Assembly: GCA_026168455.1 (NCBI GenBank)
Contig: CM047431.1
Coordinates: 7,090,943 to 7,154,942 of the forward strand
DNA length: 64,000 nt
Reading direction: 5' to 3'
DNA from: Theocolax elegans
Taxonomy: Eukaryota > Arthropoda > Insecta > Hymenoptera > Cerocephalidae
Part shown: positions 1 to 10,557 of the stretch, one piece after another
Numbering within the stretch: position 1 is the first letter of the stretch
How the letters are laid out: each line of letters opens with the position of its first letter
Position numbers and translations under genes: made by a program
Notes under the pieces: generated by a model
Told to the model about the DNA's origin: nothing
The model's database searches: none
What the model saw: only the letters and a program-made list of their open reading frames with translations

Positions 1-28
1 GACCGGTCTTAAGGATCGGTTTGACAGG

Positions 29-715
29 TTATCTTACTATGTACCTTCCATCAGACTGTCGCTGCAGTCCTTCGATATACAATCTTTCACATTCTTGATC
101 GTCTCGGGAGAGTGACGTTTCCTGAGAAAGTTCCTCAAGCTCCCAGAATCTCTGCATCTCTTTGGAGAGGTCTATTTCAAAACGTGCAGTCGCCGAGAGA
201 TTCTGAAATGTATTAGATTTGATAGTGTGGTAATTAGTCTTTCCAAATACCGCCCAACCTAGTGAGGTGAGTTTAGCCGTTAAAGTTTTTCTAGGATTCT
301 GTTTCGGACCTTCACGAAGCAGAGATCCATAGATATCGGCGCCTATTAATAGGTCGACTGGTTTACGCTTGCAAAATTCCGGGTCTGCAAGATCCAGTTG
401 CAGCAGTTGATTCCATCTCAGATTCTCTAGATCTCGTGCCGGAGTTTCGATTCCAAGATGGCGAACTACGTATGCTGTAATGGACATTGTTCCTTCCCGG
501 GTGCCGATGTTAAAAGTGACTCGTCGACGAGAGGAGTCTACATGGCGCCCTCCGATAGCATGAATGCTGATATCGGCATCTTGATAGAGCGCACCGGTTC
601 GCTGAGCTAATGACTGAGAAACAAAAGTAGCCTTGGAGTCAGAGTCAAGGAGGTCCCGCGCATACAATCGTCGACCCGATGATGTTATGAGGGTCACGTT
701 GACGGTAGACAGCAA
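29..715 (-). pseudogene. BEL/Pao aspartic protease region (DUF1758)
   Basis: 228 open codons follow the gag knuckles in the same orientation. The fold-typical start (VNVTLITSSGRRLYARDLLDSDSKATFV) resembles DUF1758 retropepsins, where the catalytic motif is normally D-S/T-G-A/S; here the equivalent is DSDSK, so the catalytic glycine is missing. The later motif DLLIGADIYGSLL is diagnostic of Pao proteases. The C-terminal part (FWELEELSQ...ERLYIEGLQRQSDGRYIVR) leads toward reverse transcriptase, which lies outside the window. The frame is open but the catalytic motif is changed and upstream gag is broken, so it is called a pseudogene. Confidence 0.8.
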
Positions 716-748
716 TGTTAGTCAGAAAGCCGCCCCATCTCCGCGGGA

Positions 749-1556
749 TTAAAAGCTCGGTGCAGGCTCAAGGGCGGTAGTGGACTCTCGTGGGCGCTTA
801 ATAATTCTGTTATCTGCTTTTTCCACCGATCTCTTGGATGTCTGATGCAGAAGAGTGTAATGTCGTGAGTTGCATTCTTTGCAAGTCTGGCCGTTGGAGC
901 ACGTAAGAACCAGGTGATCTAGTTTCAAACAATTAAAACATAGTCCCTCACGCCTCACTAATTCGCGACGCTGAACGACGTTCAAATTATTTCTGGCACC
1001 GAATTGGATGATGTGCTTCTTTACAAGCTGGGCATTTGAACGTCTGATTTCCTTTTCCCGCTGTGTTGAAAGCTCGGATTGGTGCGTGAGATTTCGTTGA
1101 TAACATGGCACGGGGTGTTGGTTTTGAAGTGGTTGTCTTGATGAGCTCACTTGTCTTGAGGGCCCTTATTCGACCTTGCAGAAATCTGGAGATTTCCTCA
1201 AAATTGGGCAGATCGTTGTGATTGGATGTTGATTTCTCCAAATCTTTCCGCGTAATGGGATCGAGAGCTCGAACGATGAAAGAAACAAATAGATCATCCC
1301 AATGGTGAGTGGCTCTTCCAAGTTTGGTTAGTGCTTCTCGTCGGGTAGTTACCTCATCCAACTAACCCTGAAGTTCAGTCGAATCTTCTTTCATCACCGA
1401 CGTTAAGGTCGCCAAGGCTTCCAAATGACGGGTGACGAGAAGGCGCTTGTCATCATATCGCTTCAGGAGTATTTTCCAAGCAATTTCATAATTGTCCTCC
1501 GTGATCGTGATTTTATTTAAAACATCCTTGATTTCCCCGTCGATTGCAGACTTCAA
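749..1556 (-). pseudogene. BEL/Pao gag (DUF1759 capsid and zinc knuckles), broken
   Basis: Reading starts near 1556 with a capsid segment (YEIAWKILLKRYDD) typical of DUF1759. An in-frame TAG lies at about 1364, after STELQG; the same frame then continues to 987 with HHWDDLFVSFIVRALDP and a first knuckle of the form CPAC...HHPIRC. A frameshift near 990 moves the reading to the frame that carries CFNCLKLDHLVLTC, a perfect C-x2-C-x4-H-x4-C knuckle, followed by a second cluster CKEC...H...H. In the family, gag packages element RNA. The start of gag is not preserved. One nonsense codon and one frameshift make this a pseudogene. Confidence 0.8.
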
Positions 1557-1620
1557 TAAATGGAGTTGCTGAACTCCCGAGAGGAAGTTTCATTCAAAAC
1601 CCACGCTAAGAGGAGACCCC

Positions 1621-2374
1621 TCTGCCAGTCAACAGGGAGCGCCACCTGCGCGAACAACAGGCGCTTGGGCGCGAACACTAACCTTTACCTTTAAATCACT
1701 CAACTCAAAGAAACATGATTGAATTTTAAATCTGCTAATAAGTTTTTCAAATAAATATCTTTGTTACATTAGTAAGATTTCAACAATGATTTGTTATATA
1801 AAAAAACGTAAAGTGCTTCACAATAATTCAATAAACATAATACCATTTGTTCTGAAAACTAATCAGCAAATTTAAAATTATTTCACTTTTAAAATAAAAT
1901 AAAATCATGCAATTATATTTTCTCCTTCATTTAATTGTTTCGCAATCAGCAGTACTATTATAAATTTTAAATCTGGATATTTAAATTATTTAAATTGATG
2001 CATATTAATATAAATATAAAGCTCAAATCTGCTTAATCGTTTAAACTCAAATTACTTATTTTAATTTTACAACTCTAATCTATGCCTACAATTAAAGTAC
2101 GACAGAACGACCGTTAGTGAGTGAGGCAAATGTTGCTAGTGAAATTATTATTCGCGATCTTGGTAAAACTCTGATATGACCACATTTATGCTACACATTC
2201 AATTATTGGAAAAAATATGGCTTTGAAATAAAAATAAATAAAAAATGAATTAAAAATAAATGTATACACTATGCTGATTTAAATAATAAATACAAGTAAG
2301 AAATTTAAAATGATTTATAATTATAGGTGCATTAATAATCTTACTGAATAATGAATATAACACGTAATGCTTAC
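1621..2374. other. AT-rich non-coding stretch, probable intron of the CNNM gene
   Basis: The first ~70 bases (to about 1690) are GC-richer and may be the eroded edge of the BEL element. The rest is AT-rich with no coding signal. It begins, on the minus strand, at the GTAAGC donor of the exon at 2375-2530, so it is most simply part of the following intron. No further CNNM exon was recognised between 1621 and 2370. Confidence 0.5.
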
Positions 2375-2530
2375 CTTTTCTGTACCGGTATTACATAGAA
2401 TTTTGAGCTCTGTTCGATCAATAGCCATGAGTCCCAAATTGAGTCCCGAAAATAGAGCAGAGAATGATAAGCATGTTATAATTATCATGATGCTAAGCCA
2501 TAATGGAAGCATACTTTTGTATGTATATAC
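2375..2530 (-). CDS. uex: Exon of a CNNM / unextended (ACDP) membrane protein gene
   Basis: A 156-bp exon encodes 52 residues in phase 0. It is bounded by a good acceptor (TTATTTCTATTGTAG, ending at 2531) and a consensus donor (AAAAG|GTAAGC, donor at 2374). The peptide has LPLWLS, a hydrophobic span [14 protein letters not shown] and the signature [18 protein letters not shown], then NTGTEK: this is the first membrane helix and start of the DUF21 (CNNM) domain of magnesium-transport-linked CNNM proteins; Drosophila has one such gene, uex. There are no stops and both splice sites are intact, so this looks like a functional host exon. The other exons are not seen; the next downstream one should lie beyond the left edge or within unrecognised sequence, and upstream exons would lie at higher coordinates. 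Confidence 0.85.
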
Positions 2531-2617
2531 CTACAATAGAAATAATTCACAATTAAAGTTATCAGAATATATTTCTTTATTATTAAACTATGAAAATACT
2601 TTTTAATATATATATAT

Positions 2618-3551
2618 GGGCTGTTTCACGTCTAGTGGTACGATGAAAATTTTAAATCACTTCAAATTTTGTGAACAGACTGGAAATATCTTCCAGAAGA
2701 TAGAAAAAAAATTTTAGATGTTAAAAATAATTTGCCTAAGAGTTATTCCACCATGGAAATTTTTCAATTTTTTAGAAAAATTAATATTTTCAAAGCCATT
2801 TATCTCAAAATCTATTGATTTTTTTGAAAAAACATTATAAACAACTTTTATTCAAAATATTCTTTAAAATTTATCTACCTAGGTTACAATTCTTAATTTT
2901 AAAATCTCGAAGAGATAGAGCACTCGAAAATATTGAATATCAAAAAAAGGCGACCACGCCACAATCGATTTTGATCTAACATCGCTCAAGAGATCACATT
3001 TTTTGAGAGCTTTCGAATGGCGGTGGTTAGATTATTGGCCAAGACCGCTGGTATAAGTTATACCCCATAAACCTAATAAAATCACTAATTTTCATGTATT
3101 TTAGGGCATAACTTACACCAGCGGTCTTGGCCAATAATCTAATCACCGCCATTCGAAAGCTCTCAAAAAATGTGATCTTTTGAGCGGTGTTAGATCAAAA
3201 TCGATTGTGGCGTGGTCGCCTTTTTTTGATATTCAATATTTTCGAGAGCTCTATCTCTTCGAGATTTTAAAATTAAGAATTGTAACCTACGTAGATACAT
3301 TTTAAAGATTATTTTGAACAAAAGTTGTTTATAATGTTTTTTCAAAAAAATCAATAGATTTTGAGATAAATGGCTTTGAAAATATTAATTTTTCTAAAAA
3401 ATTGAAAAATTTCCATGGTGGAATAACTCTTAGGCAAATTATTTTTAACATCTAAAATTTTTTTTGTATCTTCTGGAAGATATTTTCAGTCTGTTCACAA
3501 AATTTGAAGTGATTTAAAATTTTCATCGTACCACTTGACGTGAAACAGCCC
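2618..3551. mobile_element. Foldback element, family A (934 bp palindrome)
   Basis: The left arm (2618 to about 3066) and right arm (about 3104 to 3551) are near-perfect inverted repeats of roughly 448 bp with a loop of about 37 bp. Ends are GGGCTGTTTCACGT and its complement. It sits in a TA repeat (TATATAT on both sides), so a TA-type target is likely. It has no coding capacity. Transcription through it would give one long hairpin RNA. An internal phrase (GGCGTGGTCGCC) recurs in the half copy ending at 31819. Confidence 0.9.
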
Positions 3552-3579
3552 ATATATATACATATATATATATATATAT
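3552..3579. repeat. (TA)n spacer between two foldback elements
   Basis: 28 bases of almost pure TA separate the end of family A (3551) from the start of family B (3580), so both elements occupy the same microsatellite. Confidence 0.9.
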
Positions 3580-4140
3580 GGGTGGTTCTCTGTGACATCG
3601 AAGATGAAAAAAATAAATATTGCTATAACTGTGGGAATATGTTTTAGAGGTATCCAGTAGTTCTCCTGAATTTTTTCAGATTTTTTCTGGGCCATTATTT
3701 TAAGTTACAGAGAGTCAAAGTTGACATTTTAGCAGTTTTTTGCATTATATGCCCATTTTTATGAATTTTTAGCTCCCAGGGGATGCATTTTTCACTAAAA
3801 ACATAAGTATGACTTTTTTTGTAAAATTTTCCGAACTTTTCATAAAAAATACTTTTAAAGACATAAATGTATGCTGTCACACTCTTGTAAGCCATTTAAA
3901 CCTTAAATAGTGAAAATCAGCAATTCTGCTCCGGACTCTGGTAACCTAATACTGTCTAAAAGATGTCTTTTTATAGTCAGAAACTGCCTAAAAATTTCCA
4001 GAGTGGGTCTAAATCATTAAGATCACTTATGGTCAAAATATCCGGGAAAAGTGCCCGAAATATTAATAGAAATGTATATTTGTTGCCTTATAACGATGAA
4101 ATTAGTAGCATGATCATTGCAAAAAAATTTATGCACTTAC

Positions 4141-4183
4141 CTTGGAATGGTAGAAACGTATCTCCACTTGTTTCAGTATCCAT
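4141..4183 (-). other. Exon-like module in left arm of foldback B1
   Basis: On the minus strand a T-rich AG region (ATTTTTAGCAG) precedes ATG, then 14 codons (MDTETSGDTFLPFQ plus one base) ending at a consensus donor AAG|GTAAGT. It looks like a first coding exon captured in the element, or the 5' exon of a lost transposase gene. Confidence 0.5.
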
Positions 4184-4630
4184 CTAATCCCCTGTAAGCT
4201 GCTAAAAATACAAATATTATTATAAAATTATAAAAAATTATTTTTTAAACATTTATAATGCTGAATTTTTAGTTTTACATCCCTTACAAGAATTATAATA
4301 CTAATCTGAAGGATTACTATAAATATATAAACATCATTATTACAATAACTGAATATACGTATTTAATACAAAAGATATATAAATAAATCGGATATATAAT
4401 TATAATGAATAATATGATAACGTGACAGTGACAAGTTTGTGAATTCTAAACAATGTATTGCTGAATAATAATAATAATAATGATGATACTTTTATAGTAA
4501 TCCTTCAGATTAGTATTATAATTCTTGTAAGGGATGTAAAACTAAAAATCCAGCATTATAAATGTTTAAAAAATAATTTTTTATAATTTTATAATAATAT
4601 TTGTATTTTTAGCAGATTACAGGGGATTAG

Positions 4631-4673
4631 ATGGATACTGAAACAAGTAGAGATACTTGTCTACCATTCCAAG
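4631..4673 (+). other. Exon-like module in right arm of foldback B1
   Basis: Mirror copy of the module at 4141-4183: ATG, 14 codons (MDTETSRDTCLPFQ) and donor AAG|GTAAGT. Two amino-acid differences from the left arm show that the arms have diverged slightly while the ATG, length and donor are unchanged. Confidence 0.5.
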
Positions 4674-5232
4674 GTAAGTGCATAAATTTTTTTGCAATGA
4701 TCATGCTACTAGATTCATCGTTATAAGGCAACAAATATACATTCCTATTAATATTTCGGGCACTTTTCCCGGATATTTTGACCATAAGTGATCTTAATGA
4801 TTTAGACCCACTCTGGAAATTTTTAGGCAGTTTCTGACTATAAAAAGACATCTTTTAGACAGTATTAGGTTACCAGAGTCCGGAGCAGAATTGCTGATTT
4901 TCACTATTTAAGGTTTAAATGGCTTACAAGAGTGTGACAGCATACATTTATGTCTTTAAAAGTATTTTTTATGAAAAGTTCGGAAAATTTTACAAAAAAA
5001 GTCATACTTATGTTTTTAGTGAAAAATGCATCCCCTGGGAGCTAAAAATTCATGAAAATGGGCATATAATGCAAAAAACTGCTAAAATGTCAACTTTGAC
5101 TCTCTATAACTTAAAATAATGGCCCAGAAAAAATCTGAAAAAATTCAGGAGAACTACTGGATACCTCTAAAACATATTCCCACAGTTATAGCAATATTAA
5201 TTTTTTTCATCTTCGATGTCACAGAGAACCAC

Positions 5233-5234
<2 letters not shown>

Positions 5235-5308
<74 letters not shown>
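5235..5308. repeat. (TA)n microsatellite
   Basis: About 70 bases of nearly uninterrupted TA dinucleotides between foldback B1 and the solo LTR. Open frames made of IYIYIY repeats here are low-complexity artefacts. Confidence 0.95.
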
Positions 5309-6430
5309 TGTAACGGTAAGCGAGTTACCGATCAGGTAAGCAACGCGAAAGAGGAGATACAGCGCGGCGCGCGCAGGGAACGCGCGCGAGAATCGTGCGC
5401 AAGGAGTATCGGTAGAGATTTCGCGCGCGCACGACAACAACACGGTGTTGGTGACCGGTGATTGTTTTTTACGGGATAAACGAGCGAAAGACTAGTGCAT
5501 TTTTGTGTGTGGGTGCGAGGGTTCCTCCCCACCAACCTCCACGTCGGCGTGCAGAGCAGCACGTCTCACGGGCAGTGAGAAAGAAGGAAGAAGAGTCGGC
5601 CGCCCTCCCGACCGTAGGAGTGAGAGAGAGAGATAAGCACGAGGACGAGCTGTCTCTCCTTTACCTAGTCGTTTCCCGCCGAGGCGCGATATATATACAA
5701 GCGGTAAGTGGTGCACCACACTTAGACCCGCGTGTCTATTTAATATTTCGCGTCCCGATTTACCTGGTACGGTCCAGGTGAGGAAGCGTTCCTCCTTTCC
5801 CCCCTCTCGTGACAATACCCGCACGGATAGAAAGGTCGGTGGTTCGCGGGAACCACTTCACGAGAGAAGGCGCGCGTGACGTAGTAAGCTTCTACGTAAA
5901 AGCTCTCTACGTCAGTGATTCATACGTCACACGGTGTGACGTATGCCATCAGGTTAAGCAGCCGATCATATCCGGATCGGTTGCTCGTAATCGACAGTTA
6001 AATAGATTTTAATTGATTCTTTTCGCGCTGACCTCGGGGGTAGTCATCGGTACGACTCCCCGCAAATTGTTAAAGTTTATTTGTTCATAATTTATTAATA
6101 TTTAATTGTTAATTTAATAAATTGACTCGGCGAGACTATCTTTCTCGCCGATTAAACGTAAAATATCGATTGTTAATAGTGTTTTACCGATAACTGTCCT
6201 ATCCTCCGAATACCGCCCTCTCCGGTGTTTATCCTAGTTGGCAATTTTGGGCATAGGGCCCAACACAGGGTATATAAGTCAAACGAGGTGTTTGACGTTG
6301 TTAACGGCATTGCACGGGAATCAAAGGGATTCCCGGCCGCATCGTGGGACTGCACACTTAAGGTTGGTAAGTTGGGACAGATTGGGCCTAACCGTGGGCC
6401 TTACATATCCCCAGTACCCACCCCGTTACA
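5309..6430 (+). mobile_element. Solo LTR of a Ty3/Gypsy element (1122 bp)
   Basis: Begins TGTAACGG and ends CCGTTACA, a TG...CA LTR with inverted ends, inserted in TA repeats (possible ATAT target duplication). GC-rich first half, AT-rich middle. The same sequence is found in reverse orientation at 44014-44886, next to Gypsy integrase and downstream of pol on that strand, which fixes its identity as the LTR of that family and its orientation as plus. There is no internal coding sequence beside it, so it arose by LTR-LTR recombination or by truncation. Open frames inside it (5332-6012) are incidental. Confidence 0.85.
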
Positions 6431-7588
6431 ATATATATATATAATTTCAATTAATTAATTCATTTATTCGTTGATAAAAGAAAATTATACATAATGTAAT
6501 AAAAATTTAGATAGGTTACTTGTAAAAAAAGAAAAAAAGTTTGTCGATTGGGCCAAATGTGCACCAGACGCAATCGGGTCCTTTTGTGCACGAATATATT
6601 TATTATACTTACAACTATTTAATTATATATAATTTATTCATTTACATATTTATTCTGGACGTAACACCCCCATGCTTAGAGTACAGTATACGGTGAACGT
6701 CGTGAGCGCTTATTTTAAGACACAACAAATTTGAAGAACTGATCTGGTTAAGGAGAGTAATTAAATTATTTAATTTATTTAAACAAATTAAAACGTATGC
6801 AGTGACTTCTTACTTTAGATGACGATTGATATAAGAGGAAGTTTGAACTCATAATAGCATGTTAGAGTTATTGTGTGCTTAGATTTATGTATGTCTGAAA
6901 TTACATGGCTCGATCAACCTTAATATAGGAAAAGATATTACAAAAATCTGGATTAGGACTGGAACGTGGTAATTGCGACCCCCATTGATTTGAAATAATA
7001 ATGATTATTATTAATATTATTAATAACTATTGGGACGCGTTGCCCTAAACCGGGTACACAACTAATTTATAAGCCGCGAAAATGCCGGTAATTGTGACCA
7101 GGAATACATTCGCTGGAATGCACGATACAAACGATTTGGGCAATTCTTCACTTTGGGTTTTTGAATTAGTTTTAGTATTTTATGTAATTAAATTGAATGG
7201 AAAATAATTGTGTATACTTTTGTAGTGTATGAATTTATTTTTAATTTAATTATCGATTTATTTAGTTATTTTAGTTAAATCGTAAAAATATAGCTGAAAA
7301 TAATTTACTGGTAAATAATAATAAGTAGAATTCGGAAATTCATGCACTAATAATTTAATACTGCCAATCTCTAAAAATTACGTATTAAAATTTTACTAAA
7401 AAATTCAATTTTACAATGAAAACGGGTAATTTCCGGTACATTATAATTTATATTATAAATTTTATAATATAATTATTATAATATACTGTTTATATGATTT
7501 AAATTAAAAATCAATAAATCATAATTAATAATAATCTTAATACTTTAATAAAATAATGTTTGTATACTAGATAATAATAGATAATAAC
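6431..7588. other. Unassigned AT-rich stretch
   Basis: No gene, tRNA or clear repeat structure recognised. Short GC-richer patches occur at 6540-6600 and 6655-6720 without a match to other parts of the window. Confidence 0.4.
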
Positions 7589-7753
7589 ATGAAGAGCTGG
7601 CTATGGGAATACTATCAGAAATCTAAAGTTGGACAGTCTGCAATCTGTCAATTGTGTGATAATGAATTGCAAACCCGTGGATCTACGACACCATTATCTA
7701 GTCATTTAGTAAAAATCCATTTTATAACATCACCGCTTAGTGGTGGCTTATAA
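7589..7753 (+). pseudogene. BED-type zinc finger fragment (hAT-like transposase N-terminus)
   Basis: An ATG opens a 54-codon frame, MKSWLWEYYQKSKVGQSAIC..., closed by TAA. It contains W-x-Y aromatic residues followed by CQLC and, about 20 residues on, SSHLVKIH, which is the C-x2-C...H-x4-H pattern of the BED finger. BED fingers bind DNA and are typical of hAT transposases and of host genes derived from them. The frame stops right after the finger, and the following bases show only short scraps (ENRKRKYHDAVNAEK) before more stops. There is no downstream catalytic domain, so it is most likely a relic. Confidence 0.6.
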
Positions 7754-8285
7754 GAAAATAGAAAACGAAAGTATCATGATGCAGTAAATGCAGAGAAAAT
7801 ATTAAAAATTTGTACACTTTAGTGAATTTAATTAATTATAAATTAAATCAATAATTTTTAAGGTATTCAAAATACCATATTTTAATTTTTTACACTTAAT
7901 TATAAAAATATTATTTTTAAAAATATAAAGTAATTTAACATTTCAATACTTCAAACATGTTTCCAATGTGTTTTTTTTATTCAATTTGCACATTCTACTA
8001 AAATAAAACTTATTCTGCGATAAAAATTTTTTTTAAAAATATTTTGAATTCGATCTTTTTTGAAATATATATATAGGAATGTAATATCGTGACTTTTTGC
8101 AGTAAGATTGATCGTTTAGTTTTAGAGATGTTAGCATTCAAAAATTTTGAAAAGGAATAAGGCTCGATACAACCAAAAAGAGTAACTTTTTTTAAAATTT
8201 CAAGTGGATAAAAACTCCCGTAAACATTCAACATAAAATACGCATTTTTTTCATGTATTATTTTTTTTATCAGTTATCAAAAATA
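7754..8285. other. Unassigned AT-rich stretch
   Basis: No family recognised. The open frame on the minus strand at 8010-8234 has no domain signature. Confidence 0.4.
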
Positions 8286-9530
8286 TAATTAACAAAATGA
8301 CTTAAACTAAAATTCCAGCATAATAAATGTTTAAAAATTCATTTTTTATAATTGTATAATAATATTTGTGTTTTCAACAGCTTACAGGAGATCAGATCAA
8401 TACTGAAACAAGTGGAGATATTTTCTACCACTCCAAGGTAAGTGCATGAATTTTTTTGCAATGACCACGCTAATAGATTCAGCGTTATAAGGCAACAAAT
8501 ATACATTTCTATTAATATTACGGGCACTTTTCCCAGATATTTTAACCGTAAGTGATCTTAATGATTTAGATCCACTGTGGAATTTTATAGGCAGTTTCTG
8601 ACATCTGTTAGACAGTATTAGGTTTCCTGAGTCCAAAGCAGAATTGCTGGTTTTCACTATTTAAGGTTAAAATGGCTTACGAGAGTAGGGCAGCATACTT
8701 TTATGACTTTAAAAGTATTTTCAATGAAAAATTCAGAACATTTTACAAAAAAAGTCATATTTATGTTTATAGTGAAAAATGCATCTTCTGGGAGCTACCA
8801 ATTCATGAAAATGGGCATATAATGTAAAAACGTGCTGAAATGTCAACTTGTAAGCCATTACTCTACTACTAGTAATACTCTAGCCATTACTCTTGTAAGC
8901 CATATAAACCTTGAATAGTGAAAATCAGCAATTCTGCTTTGGACTCAGGAAACCTAATACTGTCTAAAAGATGTATTTTTATAGTCAGAAACTGCCTATA
9001 AATTTTCACAGTGGGTCTAAATTATTAAGATCACTGATGGTCAAAATATCTGGGAAAAGTGCCCGGAATATTAATAGAAATGAATATTTGCTGCCTTACA
9101 ACGATGAATCTATTAGCATGATCATTGCAAAAAAATTTATGCACTTACCTTGGAGTGGTAAAGAAGTATCTCCATTTGTTTAAGTATCCATCTAATCCCC
9201 TGTAAGCTGCTAAAAATACAAATAATATTATACAATTATAAAAAATTAATTTTTAAACATTTATATTGCTGGATTTTTAGTCTTACAACCATTACAAGAA
9301 TTATAATACTAATCTCAAGGATTACTATATAAGTAACAACATTATTATTACTTTTCAGCAATACATTGTTTAAATTTCACAAACTTGTCACTGTCTATTA
9401 ATCATATAAATCATTATAATTTCAGATTTGATTTGTTGATATATTTTTTGTATTAAATACGTATCTTCAGTTATTGTAATAATCATGTTAATATATTTAT
9501 AACAATGCTTTAGATTAGTACTACAATTTG
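8286..9530. mobile_element. Foldback family B copy 2, rearranged and 'inside-out'
   Basis: 8286 to about 8860 matches the loop-proximal right arm of family B in plus orientation; about 8890-9330 matches the left arm; 9330-9530 matches the loop. The order is therefore arm-arm-loop, with the outer TIR ends lost and the middle of two arms joined at about 8860-8895, where a short duplication of GTAAGCCATTACTCT appears. It is more diverged than copies 1 and 3: one arm has lost the ATG of the mini-exon (ATC at about 8395). Open frames at 8397-8657 (minus) and 8971-9183 (plus) are the same arm-borne frame as in the other copies. Confidence 0.75.
9149..9191 (-). other. Exon-like module in foldback B2
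   Basis: Third example of the 43-nt ATG-to-donor module (ATG at 9191-9189, donor after 9149, AAG|GTAAGT). Coding sense is MDT then a stop (TTGTTTAAGTATCCAT on the plus strand), so the ATG, spacing and donor survive but the frame does not. Confidence 0.4.
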
Positions 9531-9539
9531 ATGGCAATC

Positions 9540-10029
9540 AATCGGTCAAAATGAAGTATTTGTAAGTGTATGCAAGGTTTAACTGGTTTTTGCTGGCATA
9601 AAACAGGAAGCTTATAACCTGGCTTAAACATTTACAAATTTTATTATAGGTTATATTTTTGTAAGTGGTCAAGCGCGCGATAACTTTAATTATTTAATTT
9701 ATTTATTTATTGGTTTATTTATTAATTATTATGTAGTACCGTTAAGTTAGCGCAAGATAAGGGCCAGGCAGTAGTTTATTGAAAATTTAATAGTAAATTT
9801 AAACTCTGTAGTGCTTCCTTGGTCAAAGTAAGACAGGACTTACTTTTAGCATCCGGTTTTGTGCTTTAGCGGTTAGCTTAGGTACAAGCAAAACTCAGTT
9901 AGGCGGATTGGACATTTGGCAAGTAACGCCAAAGTTCAATATTCGACAACACATAACCTTGCACACACATAGTGCGTCGAGCCAGCGAGGCTACATACTG
10001 TTAAACGTACAAACGACGCTACAACTGAA
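9540..10029. other. Probable Gypsy 5' leader, non-coding
   Basis: Between the foldback and the first gag ATG. No LTR or primer-binding site recognised, so the Gypsy copy at 10030-12533 lacks an identifiable 5' LTR. Confidence 0.4.
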
Positions 10030-10549
10030 GATGGCCGCTCAGCAGAAAGACGTCGATAGTCAAATCGACGCATGGATCGAAACGCTCACCCGGAAGCAAA
10101 TCGAATTATACCTGGACGCCTTGAACCTAAAATCGACAGGCACGGTTCATAGGAAAGCCAAGCGACTCCACCAGTGGCTATTAGGAAACTATTCGGTCCA
10201 GGAAAAGGATGAATCCACAGCAATTCGCAGCCGTCTCCAACGGAGAAATAGGTGGCTGCAGATGCTAGGTGAACATCCAGTCGAGGAGTCTGATGAACCT
10301 AGCCCCGATAAGGAAATATATCTGGTACTGCGGGAGAACGCTGTGGTTAAGGACAACCTGCACAGGATGGTACAGGACTTCCATGACGTCGAGCTAGACG
10401 AAACGACGTCAGCCACGACCAACTCAGAGCCACAACCCGAACGAGCGGAAGAATGGCTATCATTGGTCTCAGACGAGGGAAACACTTTTAGAATCCCTCG
10501 ATCGTTCTCCCAGACCTTGGTGGAGCTTATCCAAAACGTTAATGTCTAA
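10030..10549 (+). pseudogene. Gypsy gag, N-terminal domain
   Basis: The frame is open from 9908, but ATG at 10030 (MAAQQKDVDSQIDAWIETLT) is the likely start because residues from here match the family. The first ~60 residues (LTRKQIELYLDALNLKSTG...HQWLLG) form a small helical SAP-like motif also seen at the start of the gags at 27616 and 17234. An acidic middle part follows, and the frame closes at TAA (10547-10549) after FRIPRSFSQTLVELIQNVNV. The capsid continues in another frame from 10558. Confidence 0.75.
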
Positions 10550-10557
10550 GGTGTAAG

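Larger units (their letters stand above)
1..1620 (-). mobile_element. BEL/Pao LTR retrotransposon, 5' coding part
   Basis: The minus strand carries, in order, a DUF1759-like gag capsid segment, two zinc-knuckle clusters and a DUF1758-type aspartic protease, which is the arrangement of BEL/Pao elements. The element runs off the left edge of the window, so reverse transcriptase and integrase are not seen. No LTR is recognisable at the upstream side (about 1600-1690). It lies a few hundred bases downstream, in the sense of transcription, of a CNNM exon on the same strand, so it probably sits in an intron of that gene. Stops and a frameshift show it is dead here. Confidence 0.85.
3580..5234. mobile_element. 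Foldback element, family B copy 1 (1655 bp)
   Basis: Terminal inverted repeats start GGGTGGTTCTCTGTGACATC. Arms run about 3580-4321 and 4494-5234 (about 740 bp each) around an AT-rich loop of about 170 bp. It is flanked by TA repeats on both sides. Each arm carries the same short open frames in mirror orientation (3963-4187 plus and 4627-4851 minus; 3695-3895 minus and 4919-5119 plus), and an exon-like module with ATG and splice donor. No recognisable transposase domain is present, so it is called non-autonomous. Confidence 0.9.

Noticed and set aside
5216..5824. Several overlapping frames in the solo LTR and TA repeat
   Set aside because: Six-frame artefacts of a GC-rich LTR; the region matches the LTR at 44014-44886.
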